In this document: positions 54,609 to 63,337 of the stretch, piece after piece
How the letters are laid out: every line of letters starts with the position of its first letter
How positions within the stretch are numbered: the stretch's first letter is position 1
Origin: CALKWS01 sp051020515
Lineage (GTDB): Bacteria; Actinomycetota; Actinomycetes; Actinomycetales; Beutenbergiaceae
Assembly: GCF_051020515.1 (NCBI RefSeq)
Contig: NZ_CP194857.1
Coordinates: 3,348,001-3,412,000, forward strand
DNA length: 64,000 nucleotides
Direction: 5' to 3'
Position numbers and translations under genes: made by a program
Notes under the pieces: model-generated
Database searches by the model: none
The model's input: the letters and a program-made list of their open reading frames with translations, nothing else
Told to the model about the DNA's origin: nothing

Positions 54609-56262
54609 GTGCCCCACACGACCTCCCGCCGACTCCCGGCGTCGCTGCTGGCCGCCCTTGGCGGCGTGCTCACCGACACGGCTTTCCCGGACCGTTCCCT
54701 CTGGCCGTTGGCCTTCGTCGGCGTCGCGCTGTTGGTGCTGTCCATCCGGAGGGACTCGGCCCGGTGGGCCTTCGCGATGGGCACCGTGTGGGGCCTGGGG
54801 TTCTTCTTGCCGCACCTGTGGTGGGCCAACTACGCCCGTCGGGGCGGTGCCGTGGGTGGCGCTGGCGCTGTCACAGTCGTTGATCACCGGCGCGGGGCTG
54901 GCGATCTGGGTGTGGGTCCGGCGTGGCTCGCACATGCAACGCCTGCACCTGATGGCCGCGATCCCGTTCGCGCTGGTGTGGGTGATCACCGAGCAGGTGC
55001 GCCAGGTCTGGCCCTTCGGTGGCTTCCCCTGGGGCCGCCTCGGCTTCTCCCAGACAGACGGCCCACTGCTCGCGCTGGCCTCGGTAGCGGGTGCGCCGCT
55101 GGTCTCGGCCGCGGTGGTCGGCATCGGGTACCTGTTGGCCAGTGCGGTCGTGCGGCTGGCGCGGATGGACCTGGTGCGCGGGCCGGGGGCATTGGTCGCC
55201 GCCTTCGCCCTGGTGGGTGTCTCGGCGCTGATCCCGCTGCCCACCCAGGCCGAGGAGGGCACCCTGCGGATCGGGGCGGTGCAGGGGAACGTGGCCACCC
55301 CGGGCCTGGACGCTTTCGCCCAGGCCCGGGAGGTGCTGGACAACCACGTCTCCGGCACCCACAACCTCCTCGCCGAGCACGGAGAGGGACTGGACCTGAT
55401 CGTGTGGCCGGAGAACTCCTCCGACTACAACCCGCGTGTTGACGAGATCGCCGGTGCCGGCGTCGAGGAGGTCCTCCGGGCCGCAGACGTTCCGTTGCTG
55501 ATGGGAACCGACCGGCACGCCGGGGACGCCAGGTTCAACGAGATGGTGCTGTGGGAGCCCGGGCAGGGCGATACCTTCGCCTACGCCAAGCAGATCCCGG
55601 CTGCCTTCGCCGAGTACATCCCGATGCGCGATGTCGCCCGGTTGTTCTCCCCGGCCGTGGACCTGGTACGCACCGACATGGTGGGCGGCACCGCTCCTGC
55701 CGTCGTGCCCGTACCGGCGCCCGCCCTGGACCGGCAGGTGCTGGTGGGCACCCCGATCTGCTTCGAAGTGGCCTACGACGCGTTGAACCGTGAGGCGGTG
55801 CTCGCCGGCGCGGAGGTGCTGCTGGTGCCCACCAACAACGCCTCCTTCGGGTTCACCGCCGAATCCACCCAGCAACTGGCCATGTCCAGGCTCCGGGCGG
55901 TCGAACACGGGCGGGCCACCATCCAGATCTCCACCGTGGGCGTCAGCGGCGTGATCACGCCCAACGGGGTGCTCACCCGGACCACCGAGCTGTTCACCCC
56001 GGACCACTTCGCGACCACGGTGCCGTTGCGCTCCACCCTGACGATTGCCGACCGGATCGGGGATTGGCCGATCATCGCCTCCACCGTGGCGGTTCTGTTG
56101 TTGTTCGGGGCCGGCATCGTCACCGGGCGGTCGAGCCGACGTGCGGCCGCCGGATCAGGGACAGGACGACCCCGTCAGGGCTCCGCACCCCGACGGGGGA
56201 CGTCGGAGGGGTCCAGGGCCGGCGCTCCGAGGCGGGCGGTGGCTACGAAAGGGACACGGTGA
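54609..56262 (+). CDS. lnt: Apolipoprotein N-acyltransferase (one frame break)
   Basis: Adds the third acyl chain to lipoproteins at the membrane. N-terminal membrane helices (SLWPLAFVGVALLVLSI, FFLPHLWWANYA), then the nitrilase-like domain with catalytic Glu in LIVWPENSSDYN, Lys in FAYAKQIPAAFAEYIPM and Cys in VGTPICFEVAYD. The frame changes by +1 near 54835 in a CCC run; dropping one C gives NYAVGAVPWVALALSQSLI. Corrected length about 550 residues with a basic C-terminal tail. The stop overlaps the next start (GTGA), coupling it to the mannosyltransferase. Confidence 0.9.
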
Positions 56263-57023
56263 CCGCGAGTGCCGCCAGGGTGGTGGTGGTCATCCCCACC
56301 TACAACGAGCGTACCTCGCTCCCGGTGACTCTGTCCCAGTTACGTCGGGAGGTACCGGGCGCGGACGTCCTCGTCGTCGATGACGCCAGCCCGGACGGCA
56401 CCGGGGCCTGGGTGGAGGCTGCGGCGGCGGACGACCCACAGGTGCACGTCCTCCACCGCGCCGGCAAGGAGGGCCTCGGCCCGGCCTACCTGGCCGGGTT
56501 CGCCTGGGCCTTGGACCGCGAGTACGACGTGGTGGTGGAGATGGACGCCGACGGATCTCACCGTGCCGAGGATCTGCCCGCGCTCCTGACGGCGCTCACC
56601 CCGGGGGTGGACCTGGTCATCGGGTCACGCTGGACCCCTGGGGGAGCGGTGCAGAACTGGCCCGCGCACCGGCGGTGGCTGAGCAGGAGTGCGAATCGGT
56701 ACGCCAAGGTGGCCCTGGGCCTGGGTGTTCGCGACGCTACAGCCGGCTTCCGGGCTTATCCCGCCGACGCCCTGCGAGGCCTCGACCTCGCCGGGGTGGC
56801 CTCCCAGGGGTACTGCTTCCAGGTCGATCTGACCTGGAGAGTGCACCGCGGCGGGGGACCGATCGTGGAGGTCCCGATCATCTTCGTGGAGCGTGAACAG
56901 GGCACCTCCAAGATGGACCGGGCCATCGTCGTGGAAGCGTTGTGGCGGGTGACCGCGTGGGGCGTGCAGGCCCGCGCCACGCGGTTACGTGCCTGGGCTC
57001 AGGCGCTCTGGCGGCGCAACTGA
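56259..57023 (+). CDS. ppm1: Polyprenol-phosphate mannosyltransferase (GT2)
   Basis: 254 residues. GT2 core: VVVVIPTYNERTSLP, DVLVVDDASPDGTGAWV, EMDADGSHRAEDLP (DxD) and GSRWTPGGAVQNWP. Makes polyprenyl-phosphomannose, the mannose donor for lipoglycans and protein mannosylation. In mycobacteria Ppm1 is fused to Lnt; here the two are separate but translationally coupled. Its end overlaps rbpA, encoded on the other strand, by 25 bases. Confidence 0.92.
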   Translation: MTASAARVVVVIPTYNERTSLPVTLSQLRREVPGADVLVVDDASPDGTGAWVEAAAADDPQVHVLHRAGKEGLGPAYLAGFAWALDREYDVVVEMDADGSHRAEDLPALLTALTPGVDLVIGSRWTPGGAVQNWPAHRRWLSRSANRYAKVALGLGVRDATAGFRAYPADALRGLDLAGVASQGYCFQVDLTWRVHRGGGPIVEVPIIFVEREQGTSKMDRAIVVEALWRVTAWGVQARATRLRAWAQALWRRN

Positions 57024-57346
57024 CCGCTGCGTAACAGGGCCAGGCGCTCGTCCAGCAGTTCCTGCAGTTCAGCCTCGGTACGCCGTTCCAGCAGCATGTC
57101 CCAGTGTGTCCGCACCGGTTTCGTCTGTTTCGGCTCGGGCCGGGAGGCATCACGCAGTAGGGCTTCGCCCCCACCGGGTGCCTCCCACACGGGTGGGATA
57201 TCGGCATCGGCGGCGAAGGGGATCACCAGGGTGCGCCCGTCCGGGCAGTCGTAGACCGCCTCGATCCGGGGGGCAAGTTCCACGCCCTCCTCGGTCTCCA
57301 GACTGTTCGCGCCGATCAGCATGCCTCGTAGTGCTCGTTCAGCCAT
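56999..57346 (-). CDS. rbpA: RNA polymerase-binding protein RbpA
   Basis: 115 residues. Binds the housekeeping sigma factor and the polymerase and stabilises open complexes. MAERALRGMLIGANSLETEEGVELAPR is the N-terminal and core-domain start; PVRTHWDMLLERRTEAELQELLDERLALLRS is the highly conserved C-terminal sigma-interacting part. The ATG follows GGAAGGAG with six bases spacing; a longer open frame upstream is not supported. A SigR-type promoter lies upstream. Confidence 0.94.
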   Translation of the reverse strand: MAERALRGMLIGANSLETEEGVELAPRIEAVYDCPDGRTLVIPFAADADIPPVWEAPGGGEALLRDASRPEPKQTKPVRTHWDMLLERRTEAELQELLDERLALLRSGQLRRQSA

Positions 57347-57387
57347 CGCCCTCTCCTTCCGGGATAGATGGTGCGTCCACCTACTAC

Positions 57388-57413
57388 AACCAGTAAGCAT
57401 GGCCCGGTGTTCC
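57388..57413 (-). promoter_or_regulatory. SigR/SigH-type promoter of rbpA
   Basis: On the minus strand GGAAC (57413-57409) is followed after exactly 18 bases by GTT (57390-57388), matching the thiol-oxidative-stress sigma factor consensus GGAA(T/C)-N18-19-GTT. Transcription would begin near 57380, about 35 bases before the rbpA start. rbpA is a known SigR target in Streptomyces. Confidence 0.75.
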
Positions 57414-57473
57414 GGGTCGCGGGTGAAGGTGCTGTGAAATTCACGCGCGGGGTACGTGCGTTGCCGGTAGGCC

Positions 57474-57479
57474 TAGGCT
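57474..57479 (+). promoter_or_regulatory. Putative -10 box of the aldo/keto reductase, leaderless
   Basis: TAGGCT stands seven bases before the ATG. No clear -35 is seen. Confidence 0.4.
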
Positions 57480-57486
57480 GTGGGGT

Positions 57487-58448
57487 ATGAGCGAGATCAC
57501 GATGAAGTACCGGCAACTCGGCCCTTCCGGTTTGACTGTCTCAGTGGTGGGGCTGGGCTGCAACTCGTTCGGGGTAACGGTGCCCACAGAACGGGTCACG
57601 GATGTGGTCCGGGCGGCACTGGACGCCGGGATCACGTTCTTCGACGTCTCCGACACCTACGGGTCCACAGCCGGGGAGTCGGAGGAACTGCTGGGAAAGG
57701 CGCTCGGCTCCCGGCGCGCCGATGCGGTGGTGGCGACGAAGTTCGGGATGGACACCGGCGGCTTGAACGGGCCGGACTGGGGTGTTCGTGGCTCCCGGCG
57801 GTATATCCGGAAGGCGGTGGAGGGCTCGCTGCGCCGTCTGGGCACCGATCACATCGACCTGTACCAGATGCACCGGCCCGACCCACACACCCCGGTTGCC
57901 GAGACCTTGGCAGCCTTGCACGAACTCGTCGCCGAGGGCAAGGTGCGCTACCTGGGCTCGTCGAACTTCACCGGATGGCAGATCATCGATGCGGACTGGA
58001 CCGCGCACACCGCCGGAACGACGCCGTTCGTCTCGGCCCAGAACGAGTACAACCTACTCAGCCGGGGCCTGGAGGACGAGGTGATCCCGGCGCTGGAGCA
58101 CATCGGCGGCGGGTTGCTGCCGTTCTTCCCGCTCGCCTCCGGTCTGCTCACCGGCAAGTACCGGCGCGGGCAGGACGCCCCGGAGGGCACCCGGCTGGCG
58201 CGGCGGCCGGACCGGCTTGCCGGCGCCGACTTCGACATGATCGAAGCCCTGCAGCACTTCGCCGAGGAACGGGACCTGTCCATGCTGCAGGTGGCAATCG
58301 GCTGGCTGGCGGCTCAACCCGGCGTTGCCTCGGTGATCTCTCCGGAGCCTCCAGGCCCGAGCAGGTGCGCTCCAACGCCGCGGCCCTGTGGCACCCCGAG
58401 CCGGACGATCTGGCCGAACTGGATCGCATCACCGACACGGCCACGTAA
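57487..58448 (+). CDS. Aldo/keto reductase (one frame break)
   Basis: NAD(P)H-dependent oxidoreductase with a TIM-barrel fold. YRQLGPSGLTVSVVGLGCNSFG opens the barrel; catalytic residues are Asp in TFFDVSDTYGSTAGESEELLG (with Tyr), Lys in VVATKFGMDTG, and His in LYQMHRPDPHTP. NADP-binding GVASVIS followed by ASRPEQVRSNAAAL is at the C-terminus. The frame changes near 58338-58342, within TCTCTCC; one added base (or removal of one TC) joins these parts, giving about 320 residues. Without correction the frame runs on into the next gene. Substrate unknown. Confidence 0.87.
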
Positions 58449-58508
58449 TCGACGTCCGCGTCCGGAGCCGAGCACGGTCACTCCGGTCCGGGTGGACAGG
58501 AATTCCCC

Positions 58509-58537
58509 TTGGGGGCGTGGGTCGGAAGGAGTAATCT
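58509..58537 (+). promoter_or_regulatory. Promoter of the short UvrA gene
   Basis: TTGGGG (58509-58514) and TAATCT (58532-58537) are separated by 17 bases. The leader to the ATG at 58573 is about 30 bases. No LexA box of the GAAC-N4-GTTC kind was found nearby. Confidence 0.5.
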
Positions 58538-58572
58538 CCGAGACCTGCACCTCGGCGATCGGATGGAGCGGT

Positions 58573-61002
58573 ATGACCACGGCGACAGCAACCACCGCTT
58601 CTGTCGAGAGGCACCCGGCAGACAGTCACGACCTGCTGCGGGTCCACGGGGCGCGGGAGAACAACCTGACCGGTGTGGACCTGACGATCCCCAAGCGCCG
58701 CTTGACCGTGTTCACCGGAGTGTCGGGGTCGGGCAAGAGTTCACTGGTCTTCAACACGATCGCCGCAGAGTCCCAGCGGATGATCAACGAAACCTACCCG
58801 GCGTTCGTGCAGGGCTTCATGCCCGCCATGCCCCGCCCGGACGTGGACCTGCTGGATGGTCTGACCACCGCGATCATCGTCGACCAGGAGCCGATGGGCG
58901 CCAACCCCCGCTCCACGGTCGGCACCGTGACCGACACCGGCACCATGCTGCGGATCCTGTTCGCACGCCTCGGGCAGCCCCAGATCGGCTCGGCACAGGC
59001 GTTCTCCTTCAACGTCGCCTCGATCAGCGGCGCCGGGGCGGTGGCGTTCGAACGCGGCGGACGCGAGGTCAAGGAACGGCGGGATTTCACCATCGTCGGC
59101 GGGATGTGCCAGCGCTGTGAGGGCCGGGGAACGGTCTCGGACTTCGATCTGGAGGCGTTGTATGACTCCTCCAAGTCCCTGGCGCAGGGGCCGTTCAGCA
59201 TCCCGGGGTGGGGCCCGGACGGTTGGTACGGACGTATCTACCAGGGCACCGACTTCCTGGACGCCCACAAGCCGATCGCGGACTTCTCGGCCAAGGAACT
59301 CGATGCGTTGCTGTACAAACCGGCGACCAAGATCAGGGTCGACGGCGTCAACGTCACCTACGAAGGCGTGATCCCCAAGCTGCAGAAGACGATCTTGGCC
59401 AAGGACAAGGAGGCGATGCAACCGCACGTGCGGGCCTTCGTCGACCGGGTGATCACGTTCCGGACCTGCCCGGACTGCGAGGGCACCAGGCTCAACGAGA
59501 CCGCCCGGTCCTCTCGGATCAACGGCCTCAACATCGCCGAGGTCTCCGCGATGCAGATCACCGATCTGGCGGGGTGGGTGCGCGACCTCGCCGACGAGGC
59601 TGACGGCGGCACGGGGGGTACCCACCAGGCGCATGGCAGCGCCGGGCCGTTGCTGGATACCCTGGCGGCCACGCTGGACAACTTCGTCCAGATCGGACTG
59701 GGCTATCTGTCGCTGGACCGCCCCTCCGGCACCTTGTCCGGGGGCGAGGCTCAGCGCACCCGCATGATCCGGCACCTCGGTTCGGCGCTGACCGATGTCA
59801 CCTACGTCTTCGATGAGCCCACCATCGGGTTGCACCCCCACGACATCGAGCGAATGAACACCCTGCTGCTGCGGCTGCGTGACAAGGGAAACACCGTGCT
59901 CGTGGTCGAGCACAAGCCGGAGGTGATCGCGATCGCCGACCACATCGTGGACCTGGGCCCGGGCGCCGGGAGCGCCGGGGGGCAGGTGGTGTTCGAGGGG
60001 GGCCTCGCCGATCTTCGCACCAGCGGGACCATCACCGGCCAGCACCTCGATGACCGAGCCGCCCTGAAGGACCACGTGCGCACCGCCGCGGGCGCTCTGG
60101 AGGTCCGAGGCGCCGGCACGCACAACCTCAAGGACGTCGACATCGATATTCCGCTGGGAGTGTTGTGCGTGGTCACCGGGGTGGCCGGGTCGGGCAAGAG
60201 CTCGCTCATCGAGGACTCGGTGGCGGGCCGGGACGGCGTGGTCGTGATCGACCAGGGTGCGATCAAGGGCTCGCGGCGCTCCAACCCGGCCACCTACACC
60301 AGCGCGCTGGAGCCGATCCGCAAGGCGTTCGCCAAGGCCAACGGCGTCAAGCCCGCACTGTTCAGCGCCAACTCCGAGGGCGCCTGCCCGGCCTGCAAGG
60401 GCGCCGGGGTGATCTACACCGAACTGGGCTTCATGGAGACCGTGGAGTCGGTGTGCGTGGAATGTGAGGGCCGCCGGTTCCAGGCGGCGGTGCTGGAGTA
60501 CACCCTGGATGGGCGCACGATCGCCGAGGTGTTGGCGATGTCGGTCGCCCAGGCCGCCGAGTTCGTCGCCGACGGTCCGGCGCGGACCCCGCCGGCGCAC
60601 AAGATCCTGCGCCGGATGGTCGACGTAGGCCTTGGGTACCTCACCCTCGGCCAGCCGCTGACGACATTGTCCGGCGGCGAGCGACAGCGGCTGAAACTGG
60701 CGACCCGGATGGGCCAGAACGGCGGAGTGTACGTGCTGGATGAGCCCACCAACGGTTTGCACCTGGCCGACGTGGAGCAACTGCTGGAGTTGCTGGACTC
60801 CCTGGTGGAGCAGGGCACCTCGGTGATCGTGATCGAACATCACCAGGCGGTGATGGCACACGCGGATTGGATCATCGACCTGGGGCCGGGCGCCGGGCAT
60901 GAAGGCGGGCAGGTCGTCTTCGAGGGAACCCCCGCCGACCTGGTGGCCACCCGGGCCACCCTGACCGGCCGGCACCTGGCCGACTACCTCAGAACCCGGT
61001 GA
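58573..61002 (+). CDS. Short UvrA-like ABC ATPase (UvrA2/DrrC class)
   Basis: 809 residues, uninterrupted. Two ABC modules: Walker A GVSGSGKSS at residues 49-57 and GVAGSGKSS in the second half; signatures LSGGEAQRTRM and LSGGERQRLKL; Walker B YVFDEPTIGLHP and YVLDEPTNGLH. Zinc-type CxxC pairs include CQRCEGRG, CPDCEGTR, CPACKGAG and CVECEGRR. It is roughly 150 residues shorter than housekeeping UvrA and lacks the inserted UvrB-binding region after Walker A. Class II UvrA proteins of this kind are linked to drug or DNA-adduct tolerance. No uvrB or uvrC is adjacent. The ATG at 58573 is chosen over the apparent fusion with the preceding reductase. Confidence 0.9.
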   Translation: MTTATATTASVERHPADSHDLLRVHGARENNLTGVDLTIPKRRLTVFTGVSGSGKSSLVFNTIAAESQRMINETYPAFVQGFMPAMPRPDVDLLDGLTTAIIVDQEPMGANPRSTVGTVTDTGTMLRILFARLGQPQIGSAQAFSFNVASISGAGAVAFERGGREVKERRDFTIVGGMCQRCEGRGTVSDFDLEALYDSSKSLAQGPFSIPGWGPDGWYGRIYQGTDFLDAHKPIADFSAKELDALLYKPATKIRVDGVNVTYEGVIPKLQKTILAKDKEAMQPHVRAFVDRVITFRTCPDCEGTRLNETARSSRINGLNIAEVSAMQITDLAGWVRDLADEADGGTGGTHQAHGSAGPLLDTLAATLDNFVQIGLGYLSLDRPSGTLSGGEAQRTRMIRHLGSALTDVTYVFDEPTIGLHPHDIERMNTLLLRLRDKGNTVLVVEHKPEVIAIADHIVDLGPGAGSAGGQVVFEGGLADLRTSGTITGQHLDDRAALKDHVRTAAGALEVRGAGTHNLKDVDIDIPLGVLCVVTGVAGSGKSSLIEDSVAGRDGVVVIDQGAIKGSRRSNPATYTSALEPIRKAFAKANGVKPALFSANSEGACPACKGAGVIYTELGFMETVESVCVECEGRRFQAAVLEYTLDGRTIAEVLAMSVAQAAEFVADGPARTPPAHKILRRMVDVGLGYLTLGQPLTTLSGGERQRLKLATRMGQNGGVYVLDEPTNGLHLADVEQLLELLDSLVEQGTSVIVIEHHQAVMAHADWIIDLGPGAGHEGGQVVFEGTPADLVATRATLTGRHLADYLRTR

Positions 61003-61022
61003 CGCCGTCGTTGCGCCGCCGC

Positions 61023-61059
61023 TTCGCCGACGTGGCTGACGGAGGCACCGGTCGGCGAA
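61023..61059. terminator. Hairpin between convergent uvrA-like and mvaS genes
   Basis: TTCGCCGAC (61023-61031) pairs perfectly with GTCGGCGAA (61051-61059) around a 19-base loop, in the 73-base gap between the two stop codons. It lacks a U-tract; a bidirectional terminator is inferred. Confidence 0.45.
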
Positions 61060-61075
61060 CGCCCGACAGCGGGTC

Positions 61076-62257
61076 TCAGCGGGGAGCGGTGGCCTCGTAG
61101 ATGCGTTGATCGTCGCGCACGCCGGCGAAGCGGAACGGGCCGCGCGTCTCGTGCCGGTTGCTGTAGTTCGACGGGTCACTGCGCGGCATGATGCGCTGAC
61201 GCGCGAGGTAGGTGTTGTCATCGATCCGGGGACGATCGGCCAGGATCTGTTCGTTGGTGCCGTTGCGGATCTGTGCCCGGTAGCCGCTCATGACAGTGCC
61301 GGTGAGGAACTCCGCGACCGCGCCGGACCCGTAGCTGGCGATCGCCACCCGCTCACCGGTGAGATCCGCGGGATCATCCAGCAGGGCCAGCAGCGCCAGG
61401 TAGACCGAGGCGGTGTAACTGTTCCCGATCCGGCGGTTGTAACCCATCGTCGGCGCGACCTGGGCGGTGAGCGTCTCGGTGGGCACATCCGCGCCGGCGT
61501 GCTTCGCCAGGTACTGGTGGGCCTTGGCGGCCATCTTGGTGAACGGCTGGTGGTAGCAGAACCGGTTGATCGCCTCGAATGCCGATCCACCCTGGGCGCG
61601 GTAGTCATCGAAGGCACCGGCGACGGCGTCGAGGTAGGCGCTGATCGAACTGTGCCCGTCCACGATGGCGGTCACCCGGTGGTTGGGGCGCCAGAAGTCC
61701 ATCACGTCCTCGGTGAACACCCCGGCGGCCGGCTCCAGGGCGAGCAACGCCGGATCGGCGGACACGGTGAACGCGGCCGCCCCGGCACCCTGGGTGGGCT
61801 CGGCGGTCGAGCCCAGTTCGTAGCGGGCGATATCGCTGGCGATGACCAGCACCTTCTCGGCCGGGTTACGGGCCACGAGCGCGGCGGCGAACTGCATGGC
61901 AGCGGTAGCGGAGTAACAGGCCTGTTTGAGTTCGACCACCCGAACGTTCGGAGGCAGGCCGAGCAGCCGGTGGGCGTAGACACCGGCCGACTTCGACTGG
62001 TCGATCCCGGTTTCGGTGGCGAACAACAGGGTGCGGATTCGCTCGCGACCGGCCCGCTCCACCACCGGTAGAGCCGCCGCCGCCCCGAGGGTGACGATGT
62101 CCTCGTCCTCGGCCACGACGCTCATCTCGGTCTGGCCGAGGCCCCGGTAGTACTTCGCCGGGTCGGCCCCGAGCCGTTCGGCGATGTCCGCCAGGTCGAT
62201 GCGGAAGCCGCCGGTGGACATCGCGAGGTCGTCGATACCGATCACGGAACTGCTCAC
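61076..62257 (-). CDS. mvaS: Hydroxymethylglutaryl-CoA synthase
   Basis: Condenses acetyl-CoA with acetoacetyl-CoA to HMG-CoA, entry of the mevalonate pathway. 393 residues, uninterrupted. The catalytic triad is visible: Glu82 (LLFATETGIDQSKS), Cys114 (KQACYSATAAM) and His236 (FCYHQPFTKMA), with spacing as in staphylococcal MvaS. GTG start overlaps the mvaA stop (GTGA). It is the last gene of the minus-strand mevalonate operon and converges on the uvrA-like gene. Confidence 0.95.
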   Translation of the reverse strand: MSSSVIGIDDLAMSTGGFRIDLADIAERLGADPAKYYRGLGQTEMSVVAEDEDIVTLGAAAALPVVERAGRERIRTLLFATETGIDQSKSAGVYAHRLLGLPPNVRVVELKQACYSATAAMQFAAALVARNPAEKVLVIASDIARYELGSTAEPTQGAGAAAFTVSADPALLALEPAAGVFTEDVMDFWRPNHRVTAIVDGHSSISAYLDAVAGAFDDYRAQGGSAFEAINRFCYHQPFTKMAAKAHQYLAKHAGADVPTETLTAQVAPTMGYNRRIGNSYTASVYLALLALLDDPADLTGERVAIASYGSGAVAEFLTGTVMSGYRAQIRNGTNEQILADRPRIDDNTYLARQRIMPRSDPSNYSNRHETRGPFRFAGVRDDQRIYEATAPR

Positions 62258-63324
62258 TCCTGGTTCGAGGGGTTGGATGTCTGGGTGCTGCGTTCTTTGC
62301 GTTCGATCGCCACGTGTGCCGCCATGAGTTCACCGGGTTGGTCTGGGCTGCGAGCAGGGACAACTCCCCGCACCACACCGCGGCGGCACACAATCCGGCG
62401 AGCCTACGCGCGTTCTCCCCCGGTGCGCGATCGGCGCGCAGCCCGAGGCGGGTGAGGTTGTCCTCCACGAACGTCAGACCCTTGCCGCTACCGACCGTTC
62501 CCACGATCAGATTCGGCAGGGTGCAGGAGAAGTAGAGGTCACCACCGTCGACCTCGGCCTGGGTGATGCCCTGCGAGCCCTCCACGATGTTGGCCGCGTC
62601 CTGTCCGGTGGCCAGGTAGAAGGCCAGCAGCATGTTGGCGTAGTGGGCGTTCGCCGACCGGATACCACCGGCCAGGATGGTGCCCACGAGGTTCTTGCGG
62701 GTGTTCAGCTCCGCGATCTTCTCCGGGGTGCTGCGCAGCCACTTCTGCACCACCTCGCGGGGGATATGTGCCTCGGTGACCACGTGCTTGCCTCGGCCCA
62801 GGATTCCGTTGACCGCCGTCGCCTTCTTGTCCGAGGCAGTAGTTGCCCGAGATCGAGCCGTAGCGCAGCTGCGGCCACTGCGCCATCAAGTGCGTCATCA
62901 ACCGCTCGCTGGCCAGGGTCACCATGTTGTGGCCCGAGGCGTCCCCGGAGAGGATCTCGAAGCGCAGGAACAGCAGCCGCCCGGCGATCTCACTGTGCAT
63001 GTCGATCAGTTCGGCGAACCGGCTGCTCGCCGACACCACCTGCTGCAACTCGGCGAATCGGCTGCGGATCTCGCTGAGCACCTGCACCGCGACGCCTGCG
63101 CCGTCGAGTTCGAAGTAGACCGAACGGCTCATCCGCTCGGTCACCAGAGTGGTGCCGATACCGTCCTCGATCAGCCGGGAGATCCGGGCCCCGCGGCCCA
63201 CCGAGGGCCACAGCGGGGCTTCATAGGTAGCCAGCGGGACCTCGTGCTCGCCGGTGATGACGTTCCCGCTCAGTCGTATCGGCCCGACCCACCTCAGGGG
63301 TACGGGCGCCGCCTGTTCGCTCAT
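62254..63324 (-). CDS. mvaA: HMG-CoA reductase (two frame breaks)
   Basis: Reduces HMG-CoA to mevalonate with NAD(P)H. Soluble form without membrane anchor, about 356 residues, very close to the Streptomyces CL190 enzyme: MRSVYFE-type dimer region, RFEILSGDASGHNMVTLAS, SISGNYC then SDKKATAVNGILGRGKHVVTE (catalytic Lys), GGIRSANAHYANMLLAFYLATGQDAANIVEG (read in parts), and LSLLAAQTNPGELMAAHVAIER with the catalytic His. The frame changes near 62835 (one extra base after the NYC codons) and near 62335 (one base lost in the NPGEL codons). Together they preserve the total length, so the gene is taken as intact in the cell. Confidence 0.92.
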
Positions 63325-63337
63325 CGCTCTATCATCC

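Noticed and set aside
57487..61002. A 1171-residue aldo/keto reductase-UvrA fusion protein
   Set aside because: The reductase C-terminus is found in another frame (ending at 58448), the linking sequence is non-family and Pro/Arg-rich, and the UvrA part has its own promoter and start. The fusion results from the frame break near 58340.
58741..61221. An 826-residue open frame antisense to the uvrA-like gene
   Set aside because: Same mirror-codon effect; composition dominated by Gly, His, Val and Arg with no family resemblance.
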